A DNA stretch of 64,000 nt from Paraburkholderia panacisoli (GCF_008369935.1 NZ_VTUZ01000001.1:434001-498000), one strand, 5' to 3'. Counted from the first letter of the stretch, positions 44,689 through 55,492 are shown. Numbers and translations: made by a program. The notes: generated by a model from the sequence alone, not told the origin.

Positions 44689-45153
44689 ATGAGCACCGAA
44701 AAAATCAATCTCGACATTCATAAGATTCTCACGCTGCTGCCCCATCGTTACCCGATCCTGCTGGTCGACCGGGTGCTCGAACTCGAGCCGCACAAGAGCA
44801 TCAAAGCGTTGAAGAACGTGTCGATCAACGAGCCGTATTTCCAGGGGCATTTTCCGACCCGTCCGGTGATGCCCGGCGTGCTGATTCTCGAAGCGCTCGC
44901 GCAAACCGCAGCCCTGCTGACGTTTTCGGAAGAGCCAAGCGATCCGTCGAACACGCTGTACCTGTTCGTCGGTATAGACAATGCGCGCTTCAAGCGGGTC
45001 GTCGAACCGGGCGACCAACTGATCCTGAATTGCACGTTCGAGCGTCATATGCGCGGCATCTGGAAGTTCAAGGCGCGCGCCGAAGTGGATGGCGTCGTGG
45101 CGGCGGAAGCCGACCTGATGTGCGCGGTCCGGCACACGGACAAAGACGCTTGA
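44689..45153 (+). CDS. fabZ: 3-hydroxyacyl-ACP dehydratase FabZ
   Basis: FabZ dehydrates 3-hydroxyacyl-ACP in fatty acid synthesis and so competes with LpxA/LpxD for 3-hydroxyacyl chains. From the ATG at 44689 it has 154 aa. The hot-dog fold catalytic pair is H54 in [13 protein letters not shown] and E68 in [13 protein letters not shown]. An upstream GTG at 44674 would add five residues but the ATG start ([14 protein letters not shown]) matches relatives. It lies between lpxD and lpxA, the standard lipid A cluster arrangement. Confidence 0.97.
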   Translation: MSTEKINLDIHKILTLLPHRYPILLVDRVLELEPHKSIKALKNVSINEPYFQGHFPTRPVMPGVLILEALAQTAALLTFSEEPSDPSNTLYLFVGIDNARFKRVVEPGDQLILNCTFERHMRGIWKFKARAEVDGVVAAEADLMCAVRHTDKDA

Positions 45154-45262
45154 GTCAGCGTCAAGGCGGCCGGCATCCGGGCGGTCAGCGGCTCGACACG
45201 AGCGCGGCCGGCCTTGGCCGGAGCCCATCCACACAACGCAACAGAATCAGAAGCGAGGACGC

Positions 45263-46051
45263 ATGAGCAGGATTCATCCCACTGCGATCGTCGAACCGGG
45301 TGCACAGCTCGACGAATCCGTTGAAATCGGACCATACGCGGTGATCGGCGCACACGTGACGATCGGCGCGCGCACCGCGGTCGGTTCGCACAGCGTGGTC
45401 GAAGGCCACACCACGCTTGGCGAAGACAACCGCATCGGCCACTACGCATCGGTCGGCGGCCGTCCGCAGGACATGAAGTACAAAGACGAGCCGACCCGGC
45501 TCGTGATCGGCAACCGCAACACGATCCGCGAATTCACCACGATCCACACCGGCACGGTGCAGGACGCGGGCGTCACCACGCTCGGCGACGACAACTGGAT
45601 CATGGCGTACGTGCACATCGGGCATGACTGCCACGTCGGCAACAACGTGATTCTGTCGAGCAATGCGCAGATGGCAGGTCACGTGACGATCGGCGACCAC
45701 GCGATCATCGGCGGCATGTCGGGCGTGCATCAGTTCGTGCGCATCGGCGCGCATTCGATGCTGGGCGGCGCGTCGGCGCTGGTGCAGGACGTCCCGCCGT
45801 TCGTGATTGCCGCCGGCAACAAGGCCGAACCGCACGGCATCAACGTCGAAGGCTTGCGCCGCCGCGGCTTCTCGCCGGATGCGATTTCGGCGCTGCGCGC
45901 AGCCTATCGCGTGCTGTACAAGAACGGCCTGTCGCTGGAAGAAGCGAAGGTGCAGCTGCGCGAACTCGCGTCGGCCGGCGGCGACGGCGATGCGCCGGTG
46001 CGCACGCTGCTCGCGTTCGTCGAAGCGTCGCAACGCGGCATCATCCGCTAA
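45263..46051 (+). CDS. lpxA: UDP-N-acetylglucosamine acyltransferase
   Basis: LpxA carries out the first step of lipid A synthesis, 3-O-acylation of UDP-GlcNAc. The 262-aa protein begins [28 protein letters not shown]. It contains about nine turns of left-handed beta-helix and the active-site His in [14 protein letters not shown]. It has a C-terminal helical domain ([23 protein letters not shown]). GAGGAC lies 7-8 bases before the ATG, and lpxB starts 3 bases after its stop. Confidence 0.97.
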   Translation: MSRIHPTAIVEPGAQLDESVEIGPYAVIGAHVTIGARTAVGSHSVVEGHTTLGEDNRIGHYASVGGRPQDMKYKDEPTRLVIGNRNTIREFTTIHTGTVQDAGVTTLGDDNWIMAYVHIGHDCHVGNNVILSSNAQMAGHVTIGDHAIIGGMSGVHQFVRIGAHSMLGGASALVQDVPPFVIAAGNKAEPHGINVEGLRRRGFSPDAISALRAAYRVLYKNGLSLEEAKVQLRELASAGGDGDAPVRTLLAFVEASQRGIIR

Positions 46052-46054
46052 CCG

Positions 46055-47224
46055 ATGGCATTGCAACCCAGTCCGCTGCGCGTCGCGATGGTGGCCGGCG
46101 AGCCGTCCGGCGACCTGCTGGCGGCGTCGCTGCTCGACGGTCTCGCGAGCCGTTTGCCGGACGCCACCCAGTACTACGGGATCGGCGGCCCGCGCATGAT
46201 CGCCACGGGTTTCGACGCCCACTGGCCGATGGAAAAGCTGACGGTGCGCGGCTATGTCGAAGCGCTGCGGCACATCCCCGGGATTCTCGGTATTCGCAAC
46301 GAGCTGAAGCGCCAGCTGCTGGCCGAGCCGCCGTCAGTGTTCGTCGGCGTGGATGCGCCCGATTTCAACTTCGGGCTCGAGCACGCACTGCGCGACGCAG
46401 GTATTCCGACCATTCACTTCGTCTGTCCGTCCATCTGGGCGTGGCGCGGCGGACGCATCAAGAAGATCGCCAAAGCGGTCGATCACATGCTGTGCGTGTT
46501 CCCGTTCGAAACGGCGCTGCTGGAAAAGGCGGGCGTCGCGGCATCGTACGTGGGGCATCCGCTCGCCGACGAAATTCCGCTCGTGCCTGACACGCTCGGC
46601 GCGCGCCGTGCGCTCGGCCTCGCGGAACAGGGCCCGATCATCGCGGTGCTGCCGGGCAGCCGGCGCTCGGAAATCAACCTGATCGGTCCGACTTTTTTCG
46701 CCGCGATGGAAATGATGCAGCACCAGGAGCCCGCTCTGCGTTTCGTGATGCCGGCGGCCACGCCGGCCTTGCGCGAGATGCTGCGGCCGCTGGTCGACGC
46801 GCACCCGGGCCTCGCGCTGACCATCACGAACGGCCAGTCGCAGCTCGCGATGACCGCCGCCGACGCGATCCTCGTGAAGAGCGGCACCGTGACGCTCGAA
46901 GCCGCGCTGCTGAAAAAGCCGATGGTCATTTCGTACAAGGTGCCCTGGCTGACCGGCCAGATCATGCGCCGCCAGGGCTATCTGCCGTATGTCGGCCTGC
47001 CGAATATTCTGGCCGGGCGTTTCGTGGTGCCGGAGATCCTGCAGCACTTCGCCACGCCGCAGGCGCTCGCCGAAGCTACGCTGAAACAGTTGCGCGACGA
47101 GGGCAACCGGCGCACGCTGACGGAAATCTTCACGGAGATGCATCACGTGCTGAAGCAGAACACCGCGCAGCGTGCGGCGGAAGTCGTGGCGAGCGTCATC
47201 GAAAAGCGGACGGCGCGGCCGTGA
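46055..47224 (+). CDS. lpxB: Lipid-A-disaccharide synthase
   Basis: LpxB (GT19) joins UDP-2,3-diacylglucosamine with lipid X to form the disaccharide core of lipid A. The protein is 389 aa with [18 protein letters not shown] at the N-terminus. It also has [51 protein letters not shown] and LPGSRRSEI. It overlaps rnhB by four bases if rnhB uses its GTG start (47221), so they are probably translated together. Confidence 0.97.
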   Translation: MALQPSPLRVAMVAGEPSGDLLAASLLDGLASRLPDATQYYGIGGPRMIATGFDAHWPMEKLTVRGYVEALRHIPGILGIRNELKRQLLAEPPSVFVGVDAPDFNFGLEHALRDAGIPTIHFVCPSIWAWRGGRIKKIAKAVDHMLCVFPFETALLEKAGVAASYVGHPLADEIPLVPDTLGARRALGLAEQGPIIAVLPGSRRSEINLIGPTFFAAMEMMQHQEPALRFVMPAATPALREMLRPLVDAHPGLALTITNGQSQLAMTAADAILVKSGTVTLEAALLKKPMVISYKVPWLTGQIMRRQGYLPYVGLPNILAGRFVVPEILQHFATPQALAEATLKQLRDEGNRRTLTEIFTEMHHVLKQNTAQRAAEVVASVIEKRTARP

Positions 47225-47982
47225 CCACGGCACGCGGGCCTCGCCGCAAGACCGCGGCCGTCGCTGGGTCGGCCATGCGGCAGGTCGGCCTGAACTTCGA
47301 GACGGCGGACGACATCGTCTGCGGCGTCGACGAAGCAGGGCGCGGGCCGCTGGCGGGGCCGGTCGTCGCGGCAGCGGTGATTTTCGACCCGGCCAAGCCG
47401 ATGATTCGCGGGCTCGACGATTCGAAGGTGCTCACCGCAAAAAAGCGCGATGAGCTGTACGACAAGATCGTCGACCGGGCGCTCGCGTACTGCATCGCGT
47501 CGGCCACGGTCGAGGAGATCGATTCGCTGAACATCCTGCACGCCACGATGCTGGCAATGAAACGCGCGGTCGAAGGCCTGTCGGTCGTGCCCACGCTCGT
47601 GAAGATAGACGGCAATCGCTGTCCGACGCTGAGCATCCGCAGCGAAGCGGTGATCGGCGGCGACGCGCTCGTCAAGAGCATTTCAGCGGCGTCGATCCTG
47701 GCCAAAGTCACGCGTGACCGGATGCTGCTGGAGTTGCATCAGAGCTATCCGGTGTACGGCTTCAATGCACATGCCGGCTACGGCACACCGCAGCATCTCG
47801 CGGCGCTGCGCGAGCATGGACCTTGTGAGCATCATCGGCGCTCGTTCGCGCCGGTGCGCGAAGCGCATCTGCGCTTCGGCACGGGCGTGCCGTTGCCGGG
47901 CGCTGACCTGATTGTCATGCCCGGCACGCTCGCAGACGGGGTCGCCGACGACGACGCCTTCGGCGAATACAGCGGCACCTGA
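47221..47982 (+). CDS. rnhB: Ribonuclease HII
   Basis: RNase HII removes ribonucleotides from DNA and RNA primers. The protein has 253 aa from a GTG that overlaps the lpxB stop. Metal-binding residues D37 and E38 are in [19 protein letters not shown]; later elements are [22 protein letters not shown] and [10 protein letters not shown]. The first ~18 residues are Arg/Thr/Ala-rich and the ATG at 47275 (MRQVGLNFE) is an alternative start. It also has a 25-residue acidic tail ([16 protein letters not shown]) not usual for the family. Confidence 0.95.
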   Translation: MTTARGPRRKTAAVAGSAMRQVGLNFETADDIVCGVDEAGRGPLAGPVVAAAVIFDPAKPMIRGLDDSKVLTAKKRDELYDKIVDRALAYCIASATVEEIDSLNILHATMLAMKRAVEGLSVVPTLVKIDGNRCPTLSIRSEAVIGGDALVKSISAASILAKVTRDRMLLELHQSYPVYGFNAHAGYGTPQHLAALREHGPCEHHRRSFAPVREAHLRFGTGVPLPGADLIVMPGTLADGVADDDAFGEYSGT

Positions 47983-48055
47983 ACATCACCCGAGCGCCGC
48001 GAGCTTTCTCACGCATCGCTCGTTCTTTTCCTCATTCTCACCGTCTTCGCTGCCT

Positions 48056-48841
48056 GTGAAAGCCATCACCTCGCGGGACAATCCGCTCTACAAGCGCCTG
48101 AAGGCATTGGCCGGCTCGACGCATCAACAGCGTCGCAGCGGCCACGCGCTGCTCGAAGGGTTTCATCTCGCCAGCGCGTATCTCGACGTCGCGGGTCAGC
48201 CGGAAATGTGCATCGTCACCGACGGCGCATTGCAGCACGACGAAGCGCAAGCGATCGTGTCGCGCATCGAAGATCATCGCATCGTGACGTTGCCGGACGC
48301 GCTGTTTGGCCAGCTGTCGAACGTCGTGCATGGGGTCGGCATTCTGTTGCTGGTCGAAAAGCTCGACACGCCATTGCCTGCGAGCGTCGCGCAGACCTGC
48401 CTCGTGCTCGACGGTGTGCAGGATGCGGGCAATGTCGGCTCGATCCTGCGCAGCGCGGCTGCCGCCGGCATTGCGCAGGTGTTCTGCGCGCCGGGCACGG
48501 CGTACGCCTGGTCGTCGAAGGTGTTGCGCTCGGGCATGGGCGCGCACTTCCTGTTGCAGATTCATGAGGATGTCGAAGCATTCACGCTGATCGAGCGCCT
48601 CGAGGTGCCGGTCGTCATTACGGATTCGCACGGCGCCGAGGCGATCTACGATTGCGATCTGAGCGGACCGCTCGCGTGGGTGTTCGGCAATGAAGGGGCG
48701 GGCGTCTCGCAAATCTGGCGCGACGCGGTCTCGCTGCGGGTGACGATTCCGCAGCCTGGCGGCATGGAGTCGCTGAACGTGGCGGCCGCGGCAGCCGTCT
48801 GCGTGTTCGAACAGTGCCGTCAGCAACGCGGGCCCGCGTGA
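48056..48841 (+). CDS. SPOUT family (TrmH-like) RNA 2'-O-methyltransferase
   Basis: This is a SpoU/TrmH-family methyltransferase of 261 aa from a GTG at 48056 (MKAITSRDNPLYKRL). The N-terminal part is a substrate-binding domain (RRSGHALLEGFHLASAYL). The knotted SAM-binding domain has the three SPOUT motifs: NVGSILRSAAAAG, VFGNEGAGVS and IPQPGGMESLNVAAAAAV. The target (rRNA or tRNA) is not clear from sequence. The frame continues upstream to 47912 with Ser/Thr/Pro-rich residues and this part was excluded; no good ribosome site precedes the GTG, so the start is moderately sure. It follows rnhB by 73 bases. Confidence 0.88.
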   Translation: MKAITSRDNPLYKRLKALAGSTHQQRRSGHALLEGFHLASAYLDVAGQPEMCIVTDGALQHDEAQAIVSRIEDHRIVTLPDALFGQLSNVVHGVGILLLVEKLDTPLPASVAQTCLVLDGVQDAGNVGSILRSAAAAGIAQVFCAPGTAYAWSSKVLRSGMGAHFLLQIHEDVEAFTLIERLEVPVVITDSHGAEAIYDCDLSGPLAWVFGNEGAGVSQIWRDAVSLRVTIPQPGGMESLNVAAAAAVCVFEQCRQQRGPA

Positions 48842-48852
48842 CGGTTGTGAGC

Positions 48853-48873
48853 GTGGCGCGCACTGGGCGCCAC
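48853..48873. terminator. Hairpin between RNA methyltransferase and ppsR genes
   Basis: A perfect 7-bp inverted repeat GTGGCGC/GCGCCAC with a 7-base loop begins 11 bases after the methyltransferase stop, between two convergent genes. There is no T-run, so function as a terminator is only possible. Confidence 0.4.
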
Positions 48874-48965
48874 GAATCGCTACTCGGGGCCGCTCGTTTC
48901 AAAAAGCCATCATGCTTTGCAACTCTGCCGGCGCGGCCCCGCGCTGATCTCCGTTTAGGCCGCGC

Positions 48966-49781
48966 TCAATACGCGGGCCGGTCCAGCTTGATCTCCTGCA
49001 GAATCGTCGTCGCGATCTCCTCGATCGACTTGTGCGTCGACGACAACCACTTGATCCCTTCACGCCGCATCATGGTCTCGGCTTCGTTGATCTCGTAGCG
49101 GCAGTTTTCCGGCGCCGCGTACTTACTGCCCGGACGGCGCTCGTTGCGGATCTCCGACAAACGCTGCGGATCGATCGACAAGCCGAACATCTTCGGCCGA
49201 TGCGCAAGCAGCGGCGTGGGCAGCTTGCCGCGCTCGAAGTCTTCCGGAATCAGCGGATAGTTGGCCGCTTTCACGCCGTACTGCATCGCCAGATACAGGC
49301 TCGTCGGCGTCTTGCCGCTGCGCGACACGCCGACCAGAATCACGTCGGCATCGGCGAGATTGCGGTTCGATTGACCGTCGTCGTGAGCCAGCGAGAAATT
49401 GATCGCCTCGATCCGGTTCTTGTACTCCTCGGTGTCCGCGTTCTGGTGGCCGCGGCCCATCGCGTGGCTCGATTTCAGCTCCAGTTCCTGTTCGAGCGGC
49501 TCGACGAAGGTCTGGAACATGTCCAGCACCAGCGCGTTCGACCCTTTCACGATCTGATTCGACGCGCTGTCCACCAGCGTGGTGAACACGATCGGACGGC
49601 GGCCGTCCTGCTGGATCGCTTCGTTGATTTTTTCGAGCGTGGCGTAGGCCTTTTCCGTCGAGTCGACGAAGGGCACGCGAACCAGGCGGAATTTCTGGTC
49701 GAACTGGGAGAGGATCGAATGCGCGAAGGTTTCGGCAGTGATCCCGGTACCGTCGGAGACGATGAATACGGTGGGCGGCAT
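48966..49781 (-). CDS. ppsR: PEP synthase regulatory protein (bifunctional kinase/pyrophosphorylase)
   Basis: PpsR switches PEP synthase off by ADP-dependent phosphorylation of a threonine near its catalytic His, and on by phosphate-dependent removal. It belongs to the former DUF299 family. From the ATG at 49781 it has 271 aa ([17 protein letters not shown]). It contains the P-loop-like [15 protein letters not shown] and [25 protein letters not shown] at 49808 would add nine residues. It is divergent from ppsA, the enzyme it controls, across 537 bases. Confidence 0.95.
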   Translation of the reverse strand: MPPTVFIVSDGTGITAETFAHSILSQFDQKFRLVRVPFVDSTEKAYATLEKINEAIQQDGRRPIVFTTLVDSASNQIVKGSNALVLDMFQTFVEPLEQELELKSSHAMGRGHQNADTEEYKNRIEAINFSLAHDDGQSNRNLADADVILVGVSRSGKTPTSLYLAMQYGVKAANYPLIPEDFERGKLPTPLLAHRPKMFGLSIDPQRLSEIRNERRPGSKYAAPENCRYEINEAETMMRREGIKWLSSTHKSIEEIATTILQEIKLDRPAY

Positions 49782-50318
49782 CAGTGGAGCTGGGAACGTG
49801 AGCGGCAAAATGCGCTCGAATCAAACATCGCTGCGGTGAGTTCGCTGCCCGGTGGCTAACCGGTGAGGGCAGTGTCGTCGATGCAGCGCGCCGTGGGCAC
49901 CGCAACCGCGCCCGGATGACGGCGGAGCCTCGTAAAAAGCCCGTCGGTCGGTGCCGGGCGCGATTCGAGGCGCAATTCTCGTCCGACTGCCACATTTCAG
50001 GAGTCGGCACGGTAGAATAGCGGCAACCTGTTGGATAAGCAATTGCAGGCGATTGGCGTCTAACTTACCGTGAACGGTCGTTCAACGCGACGCGTTCGGT
50101 CGGTAACTAGCGGTGAATGGAATGGATCGGCCGGTAAAGTCGGCCATTCGCTTCCTTCGGCGCACTTCTGGCGCGAAACGCCGCAGTGGCCGCCGCTGCC
50201 TTTACAGCGATTGCTTCTCCAACAGGTTGTGCAAGACACGAGCTCACGCTTCCAATGGGCGTCCCGTGTTCAAGCCCACTTGCACAGCCGTGAATTTCTT
50301 TCACACTTAGGGGCTTGT
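49782..50318. other. ppsR-ppsA divergent regulatory region
   Basis: These 537 bases separate the ppsR and ppsA starts and must carry both promoters. Seen here are a TAGAAT hexamer at 50013-50018 that could be a -10 element without a clear -35, and the perfect 12-bp palindrome ACCGTGAACGGT at 50067-50078. AGGGG lies just before the ppsA ATG. Frames open through the region give no recognisable protein. Confidence 0.5.
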
Positions 50319-52724
50319 ATGACTAACGCAGTTACCGTCGCAAAGGACAAGGCGTATGTAGTTCCGTTCGAGCAGTTGCGAATGACCGATGTGGAGATTG
50401 TCGGCGGCAAGAACGCGTCGCTTGGCGAGATGATCAGTCAGCTCGCTGAAGCCGGCGTGCGGGTGCCGACCGGTTTCGCCACCACGGCGCTGGCTTTCCG
50501 CGACTTCCTGCATCACAACAATCTGACTGATCGCATCGCCAAACGTCTCGAAACGCTCGACATCGACGACGTGAAGGCGCTCGCCGAAGCGGGCAAGGAA
50601 ATCCGTCAATGGATCGTCGACGCGCCGCTGCAGCCGCAGCTCGAGGCCGACATCCGCGCGGGTTTCGACACGCTCCAGAACAGCTCGCCTGAAGAGCTGT
50701 CGTTTGCCGTGCGCTCGTCGGCAACGGCGGAAGACTTGCCGGACGCGTCGTTCGCGGGTCAACAGGAAAGCTACCTGAACGTGGTCGGCATCGACGACGT
50801 GCTCGATCGCATGAAGCACGTGTTCGCGTCGCTGTATAACGACCGCGCTATCTCCTATCGCGTCCACAAGGGCTTCACTCACGCTGAAGTCGCGTTGTCG
50901 GCGGGCGTGCAGCGCATGGTGCGCTCGGACGTCGGCGCGGCAGGCGTGATGTTCACGCTGGACACCGAATCGGGCTTCAAGGACGCCGTCTTCATCACGT
51001 CGAGCTACGGCCTGGGCGAAACCGTCGTGCAAGGCGCGGTGAATCCGGACGAGTTCTACGTCTTCAAGACCACGCTCGCCCAGGGCAAGTACCCGATCAT
51101 CCGTCGCTCGATCGGCTCGAAGCTGATCAAGATGGAATTCACCAAGGCCGGCGAGCAAGGCCGCGTGAAAACCGTCGACGTGTCGCACGAGCAGCGCAAC
51201 CGCTTCTCGATCACCGACGAAGATGTGATCGAACTGGCGAAGTACGCGGTCATCATCGAAAAGCACTACCAGCGTCCGATGGACATCGAGTGGGGCAAGG
51301 ACGGCCGCGACGGCAAGATCTTCATTCTGCAGGCGCGTCCGGAAACGGTGAAGAGCCAGGCGTCGGGCAAAGCCGAGCAGCGTTTCAAGCTGAAGGGTCA
51401 GTCGAACGTGCTGACCACGGGCCGCGCAATCGGTCAGAAGATCGGCGCGGGTCCGGTGCGCGTGATCCACGATCCGTCGGAAATGGACCGTGTGCAGCCG
51501 GGTGACGTGCTGGTCGCCGACATGACCGACCCGAACTGGGAGCCGGTGATGAAGCGCGCGTCGGCGATCGTCACGAACCGTGGCGGGCGCACCTGCCACG
51601 CGGCGATCATTGCGCGTGAGCTGGGCGTGCCGGCGGTGGTCGGCTGCGGCGACGCAACCGACGTGCTGAAGGACGGCGCGCTCGTGACCGTGTCGTGCGC
51701 GGAAGGCGACGAAGGCCGGATCTACGACGGCCTGCTCGAAACCGAGATCACCGAAGTGCAGCGCGGCGAACTGCCGCCGATTCCGGTGAAGATCATGATG
51801 AACGTCGGCAACCCGCAACTGGCCTTCGACTTCTCGCAACTGCCGAACGCAGGCGTGGGTCTGGCGCGGCTCGAATTCATCATCAACAACAACATCGGCG
51901 TTCACCCGAAGGCGATTCTCGAATACCCGAACGTCGATCAGGACCTGAAGAAGGCAGTTGAAAGCGTCGCTCGCGGTCACGCATCGCCGCGCGCGTTCTA
52001 CGTCGACAAGCTGACCGAAGGTATCGCGACGATCGCTGCGGCGTTCTATCCGAAGCCCGTGATCGTGCGTTTGTCGGACTTCAAGTCGAACGAGTACAAG
52101 AAGCTGATCGGCGGTTCGCGTTACGAGCCGGACGAAGAAAACCCGATGCTGGGTTTCCGTGGTGCATCGCGCTACATCGCCGAAGACTTCGCCGAAGCGT
52201 TCCAGATGGAATGCATCGCGCTGAAAAAGGTGCGTGAAGAGATGGGCCTCGACAATGTCGAGATCATGGTGCCGTTCGTGCGTACGCTGAAGCAGGCGGA
52301 GCGCGTGGTCGGGCTGCTGGAGAAGTTCGGCCTGAAGCGCGGCGAAAAGGGTCTGCGCCTGATCATGATGTGCGAAGTGCCGTCGAACGCGATTCTCGCC
52401 GAAGAATTCCTGCAATTCTTCGACGGTTTCTCGATCGGTTCGAACGACCTGACGCAGCTTACGCTCGGCCTCGACCGCGACTCCGGCATGGAACTGCTGG
52501 CTGTCGATTTCGACGAGCGCGATCCGGCGGTCAAGTTCATGCTCAAGCGCGCGATCGAAACCTGCCTGCGCCTGAACAAGTACGTCGGTATCTGCGGCCA
52601 GGGCCCGTCGGATCATCCGGACTTCGCGCAATGGCTGACAGACGAAGGCATTGCGTCGATCTCGCTGAACCCGGACACGATCATCGACACATGGCAGCAA
52701 CTGGCGAAGTCGGCGAACAGGTAA
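50319..52724 (+). CDS. ppsA: Phosphoenolpyruvate synthase
   Basis: PpsA makes PEP from pyruvate with ATP (to AMP and phosphate), the entry into gluconeogenesis from C3 compounds. From the ATG at 50319 it has 801 aa. An N-terminal ATP-grasp domain ([38 protein letters not shown]) is followed by the swivelling phosphohistidine domain with H427 in [17 protein letters not shown]. The target threonine of PpsR is next to that His (T425 in GRTCH). A C-terminal TIM barrel has [14 protein letters not shown] and [19 protein letters not shown]. The upstream frame to 50070 is not part of the family. Confidence 0.97.
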   Translation: MTNAVTVAKDKAYVVPFEQLRMTDVEIVGGKNASLGEMISQLAEAGVRVPTGFATTALAFRDFLHHNNLTDRIAKRLETLDIDDVKALAEAGKEIRQWIVDAPLQPQLEADIRAGFDTLQNSSPEELSFAVRSSATAEDLPDASFAGQQESYLNVVGIDDVLDRMKHVFASLYNDRAISYRVHKGFTHAEVALSAGVQRMVRSDVGAAGVMFTLDTESGFKDAVFITSSYGLGETVVQGAVNPDEFYVFKTTLAQGKYPIIRRSIGSKLIKMEFTKAGEQGRVKTVDVSHEQRNRFSITDEDVIELAKYAVIIEKHYQRPMDIEWGKDGRDGKIFILQARPETVKSQASGKAEQRFKLKGQSNVLTTGRAIGQKIGAGPVRVIHDPSEMDRVQPGDVLVADMTDPNWEPVMKRASAIVTNRGGRTCHAAIIARELGVPAVVGCGDATDVLKDGALVTVSCAEGDEGRIYDGLLETEITEVQRGELPPIPVKIMMNVGNPQLAFDFSQLPNAGVGLARLEFIINNNIGVHPKAILEYPNVDQDLKKAVESVARGHASPRAFYVDKLTEGIATIAAAFYPKPVIVRLSDFKSNEYKKLIGGSRYEPDEENPMLGFRGASRYIAEDFAEAFQMECIALKKVREEMGLDNVEIMVPFVRTLKQAERVVGLLEKFGLKRGEKGLRLIMMCEVPSNAILAEEFLQFFDGFSIGSNDLTQLTLGLDRDSGMELLAVDFDERDPAVKFMLKRAIETCLRLNKYVGICGQGPSDHPDFAQWLTDEGIASISLNPDTIIDTWQQLAKSANR

Positions 52725-52836
52725 AGTGTGCGGCGTGCCGCTTCCGAGGCGGCATGCACGACGTGAGGCACGGTACGTCAAACGCGTGTTGAGGCGCACC
52801 GTATCGCCCCGCTAAAACGCACTCGCTTCGTGCTAT

Positions 52837-52864
52837 AAACACCCCGGTAGATCCGGGGTGTTTT
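52837..52864 (+). terminator. Rho-independent terminator after ppsA
   Basis: A perfect 11-bp stem AAACACCCCGG/CCGGGGTGTTT with the loop TAGAT is followed by TTTG. It lies about 110 bases after the ppsA stop and ends only 18 bases before the start of the NfeD-like gene. Confidence 0.88.
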
Positions 52865-52881
52865 GCTTTGTGGAGGTCGAC

Positions 52882-53337
52882 GTGGCGCCAGGTGGATTGT
52901 TCTGGTGGATCGGGGCGGGCGTGCTGGTCGTGCTGGAGTTGATCAGCGGCACCTTCTATCTGTTGATGATCGCGCTGGGCTGCGTGGCCGCCGCGCTTGC
53001 GCACGTGGCCGGCGCCGCTGCCGACGTGCAGTTCGCGGTGGCCGCGGTCGTGGCGCTAGCGGCGGTCGTGCTGCTCAGGCGTTCGCGCTTTGGGCGCCGC
53101 AAGCGCGAGCGGGCGTCGCGCAATCCGGACGTCAATCTGGACATTGGTCAGACGCTGACCGTGCCGGCATGGCACGAGCGCCGGGCGCGCGTCAGTTACC
53201 GTGGCGCGGCATGGGATGTCGAACTGGCTGCGGGCGAGCCCGAAGACGCACACCTCTACGAGATTGCGGAGCTGCGCGGCAGTTGTCTCGTCGTCGTGGC
53301 GAGCCGGCAGCCGAAAGCCAACGCGAGCGCGGCCTGA
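52882..53337 (+). CDS. NfeD family membrane protein
   Basis: This small NfeD-type protein has 151 aa from a GTG at 52882, preceded by a good GGAGG five bases away (52872-52876). Hydrophobic helices span about residues 5-65 (GLFWWIGAGVLVVLELISGTFYLLMIALG and the next segment). A soluble C-terminal OB-like domain starts near LDIGQTLTVPAW. It is the partner of the stomatin-like gene downstream (96 bases later), the same pairing as E. coli ybbK-ybbL/qmcA-type operons. The role, regulation of an SPFH membrane microdomain, is inferred from family association. Starts at 52858 or 52870 are also in frame. Confidence 0.85.
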   Translation: MAPGGLFWWIGAGVLVVLELISGTFYLLMIALGCVAAALAHVAGAAADVQFAVAAVVALAAVVLLRRSRFGRRKRERASRNPDVNLDIGQTLTVPAWHERRARVSYRGAAWDVELAAGEPEDAHLYEIAELRGSCLVVVASRQPKANASAA

Positions 53338-53433
53338 GCGTACGCGCGCTGGTGTCCGCGTTTGCGCTCGCATTTGATCCGCGTTTTAGTCAATCCGCAC
53401 AACTATTCGAATCACAAAGACCGGAGGGCAAGT

Positions 53434-54366
53434 ATGGATTCAACCATCGTCGGGGCAATGCTGCTGATCGTCGTGATCGTGCTGGCGTCGCAGACCATCA
53501 AGATCGTGCCGCAGCAGCATGCTTGGGTGCTGGAGCGCCTCGGCCGCTATCACAGCACGCTGACGCCGGGCTTGAGCTTCGCGTTTCCGTTCGTCGACCG
53601 GATCGCGTACAAGCACATCCTCAAGGAAATTCCGCTCGAAGTGCCGAGCCAGGTCTGCATCACGCGCGACAACACGCAGTTGCAGGTGGACGGCGTGCTG
53701 TACTTCCAGGTCACCGATCCGATGAAGGCGTCTTATGGGTCGAGCAACTTCGTGTTTGCGATCACGCAGTTGTCGCAGACCACGCTGCGCTCGGTGATCG
53801 GCAAGCTGGAACTCGACAAGACCTTCGAGGAGCGCGATTTCATCAATCACAGCATCGTATCGTCGCTCGACGAAGCGGCGGCGAACTGGGGCGTGAAGGT
53901 GCTGCGTTACGAGATCAAGGACCTGACGCCGCCGAAGGAGATCCTGCATGCCATGCAGGCACAGATCACCGCCGAGCGCGAGAAGCGCGCGCTGATCGCC
54001 GCGTCCGAAGGTCGCAAGCAGGAGCAGATCAATATCGCGTCGGGTGGCCGCGAAGCGGCGATCCAGAAGTCCGAAGGCGAGCGGCAGGCGGCGATCAATC
54101 AGGCACAGGGGCAGGCGTCGGCGATTCTCGCGGTGGCCGAAGCCAACTCGCAGGCCATCCAGAAGATCGCGGCGGCCATCCAGTCGAACGGCGGCATGGA
54201 GGCGGTGAATCTGAAGGTGGCCGAACAATACGTGAACGCGTTCGGCAATCTGGCGAAGCAGGGCACCACGCTGATCGTGCCGGGCAACCTGGCGGATATG
54301 AGCTCGATGATCGCATCGGCGCTGACGATCGTGAGCAAGGGCAAGGGCGCGGCCGACGCGCGGTAG
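53434..54366 (+). CDS. SPFH/stomatin-like protein (QmcA type)
   Basis: This protein belongs to the SPFH/PHB family and forms large cages or microdomains in the inner membrane. From the ATG at 53434 it has 310 aa. It has an N-terminal membrane anchor (AMLLIVVIVLASQTI, residues 8-22) and a PHB domain (KIVPQQHAWVLERLGRYHSTLTPGLSFAFPFVDRIAYKH...). A coiled-coil segment follows (about residues 180-260, rich in Ala/Glu/Gln/Lys). The order and spacing with the NfeD-like gene supports a functional pair. GGAGGG precedes the ATG by 6-7 bases. Confidence 0.9.
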   Translation: MDSTIVGAMLLIVVIVLASQTIKIVPQQHAWVLERLGRYHSTLTPGLSFAFPFVDRIAYKHILKEIPLEVPSQVCITRDNTQLQVDGVLYFQVTDPMKASYGSSNFVFAITQLSQTTLRSVIGKLELDKTFEERDFINHSIVSSLDEAAANWGVKVLRYEIKDLTPPKEILHAMQAQITAEREKRALIAASEGRKQEQINIASGGREAAIQKSEGERQAAINQAQGQASAILAVAEANSQAIQKIAAAIQSNGGMEAVNLKVAEQYVNAFGNLAKQGTTLIVPGNLADMSSMIASALTIVSKGKGAADAR

Positions 54367-54398
54367 GCGCTGCAGCAGGGGCATTCACCTGCACAAAA

Positions 54399-54436
54399 AC
54401 AGATGGCCCGCAGAAGGGTGTGCGGGCCATTTTTGA
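54399..54436 (+). terminator. Rho-independent terminator after the stomatin-like gene
   Basis: A perfect 9-bp stem ATGGCCCGC (54403-54411) and GCGGGCCAT (54422-54430), preceded by an A-run and followed by TTTTTG, begins about 35 bases after the stop. Confidence 0.9.
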
Positions 54437-54507
54437 TTGCGCGCTGGCGGGCGCGGCGGCGATGGGTGATACGTGCCGGGGCAGGCGCCTCGCTGCTCAG
54501 GTGTCGC

Positions 54508-54954
54508 TCAGGTCGGCGAGCGCATCAAACGCGCTTTCTCGCGGTCCCAATCGCGCTTCTTCTCGGTCTCGCGTTTGTCATGCAACTTCTTGCCCTTGGC
54601 AAGGCCGATCTCGCATTTGACGCGGCCTCCCTTGTAGTGGAAGTTCAGCGGCACGAGCGTGTAGCCGCGCTGCTCGACCTTGCCGATCAGTTTGCTGATC
54701 TCTTCGGCATGCAGCAGCAGCTTGCGCGTGCGCACCGGGTCCGGGTGGATATGGGTCGAAGCTTCGGGCAGCGGGCTGATGTGCGTGCCGATCAGGAACA
54801 GTTCGTTATTGCGGATCACCACATAACCTTCCTTGATCTGGCCGCGCCCGGCGCGCAGCGCCTTGACCTCCCATCCTTCGAGCACGAGCCCCGCTTCGTA
54901 GCGTTCTTCGACCGAGTAGTCGTAGAAGGCTTTTCTGTTGTCGATAATGCTCAT
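54508..54954 (-). CDS. smpB: SsrA-binding protein SmpB
   Basis: SmpB carries tmRNA to stalled ribosomes for trans-translation. The protein is 148 aa with the usual N-terminus [41 protein letters not shown]. Then comes the OB-fold body ([37 protein letters not shown]) and a basic tail ([26 protein letters not shown]). The tmRNA gene (ssrA) is not in the window. It is divergent from ratA, as in E. coli. Confidence 0.97.
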   Translation of the reverse strand: MSIIDNRKAFYDYSVEERYEAGLVLEGWEVKALRAGRGQIKEGYVVIRNNELFLIGTHISPLPEASTHIHPDPVRTRKLLLHAEEISKLIGKVEQRGYTLVPLNFHYKGGRVKCEIGLAKGKKLHDKRETEKKRDWDREKARLMRSPT

Positions 54955-55054
54955 GAATGGAAAGTGCCCAACTCGTTTAAAATCACGATTTTAGCAAAGC
55001 GGGGCAAGGAAAGCCCGCGGCGCTTGTCCACCCTTGCCACGTGCTGTTCAATTT

Positions 55055-55492
55055 ATGGCGGATGTCCAGAAAACCGTGTTGATCCGCCATTCGGCGGAAC
55101 AGATGTTCGACCTCGTCACCGACGTCGCCGATTACCCCAACTTCCTGCCTTGGTGCGGGGGAGTCGAAATTCGTCACCGGGACGATACCAGCATGGAGGC
55201 GAAGATCGACATCAACTTCAAGGGCATCAAGCAGCATTTCGCCACGCGCAACAGCATGGAGCGTCCGACGCGCATCGACATGGAATTCGCGGACGGCCCG
55301 TTTCGCAAGTTCACCGGCTTCTGGCGCTTCACGCCGTTGCGCGCGGATGCCTGCAAGATCGAATTCGCGCTGCACTATGAATTCACCAACATCATCCTCG
55401 AAAAGATCATTGGGCCGGTGTTCAATCACATCGCCAATACGTTCGTCGAATCTTTCGTGAAGCGCGCCGATCAGCGCTACGGTAAGGCATGA
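55055..55492 (+). CDS. ratA: RatA-type START/COQ10 domain protein
   Basis: This is a 145-aa protein of the Coq10/START family. E. coli RatA was described as a toxin that blocks 70S ribosome association, while its eukaryotic relatives bind ubiquinone; which role applies here cannot be told. From the ATG at 55055, conserved features are VQKTVLIRHSAEQMFDLVTDVADYPNFLPWCGG (the N-terminal signature) and the C-terminal IIGPVFNHIANTFVESFVKRA. It is divergent from smpB and its stop overlaps the rnfH start by four bases. Confidence 0.9.
   Translation: MADVQKTVLIRHSAEQMFDLVTDVADYPNFLPWCGGVEIRHRDDTSMEAKIDINFKGIKQHFATRNSMERPTRIDMEFADGPFRKFTGFWRFTPLRADACKIEFALHYEFTNIILEKIIGPVFNHIANTFVESFVKRADQRYGKA

Noticed and set aside
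50307..52799. An 830-codon open frame antisense to ppsA
   Set aside because: Shadow of the strongly biased ppsA codons; Arg/His/Val-rich and without any recognisable feature.
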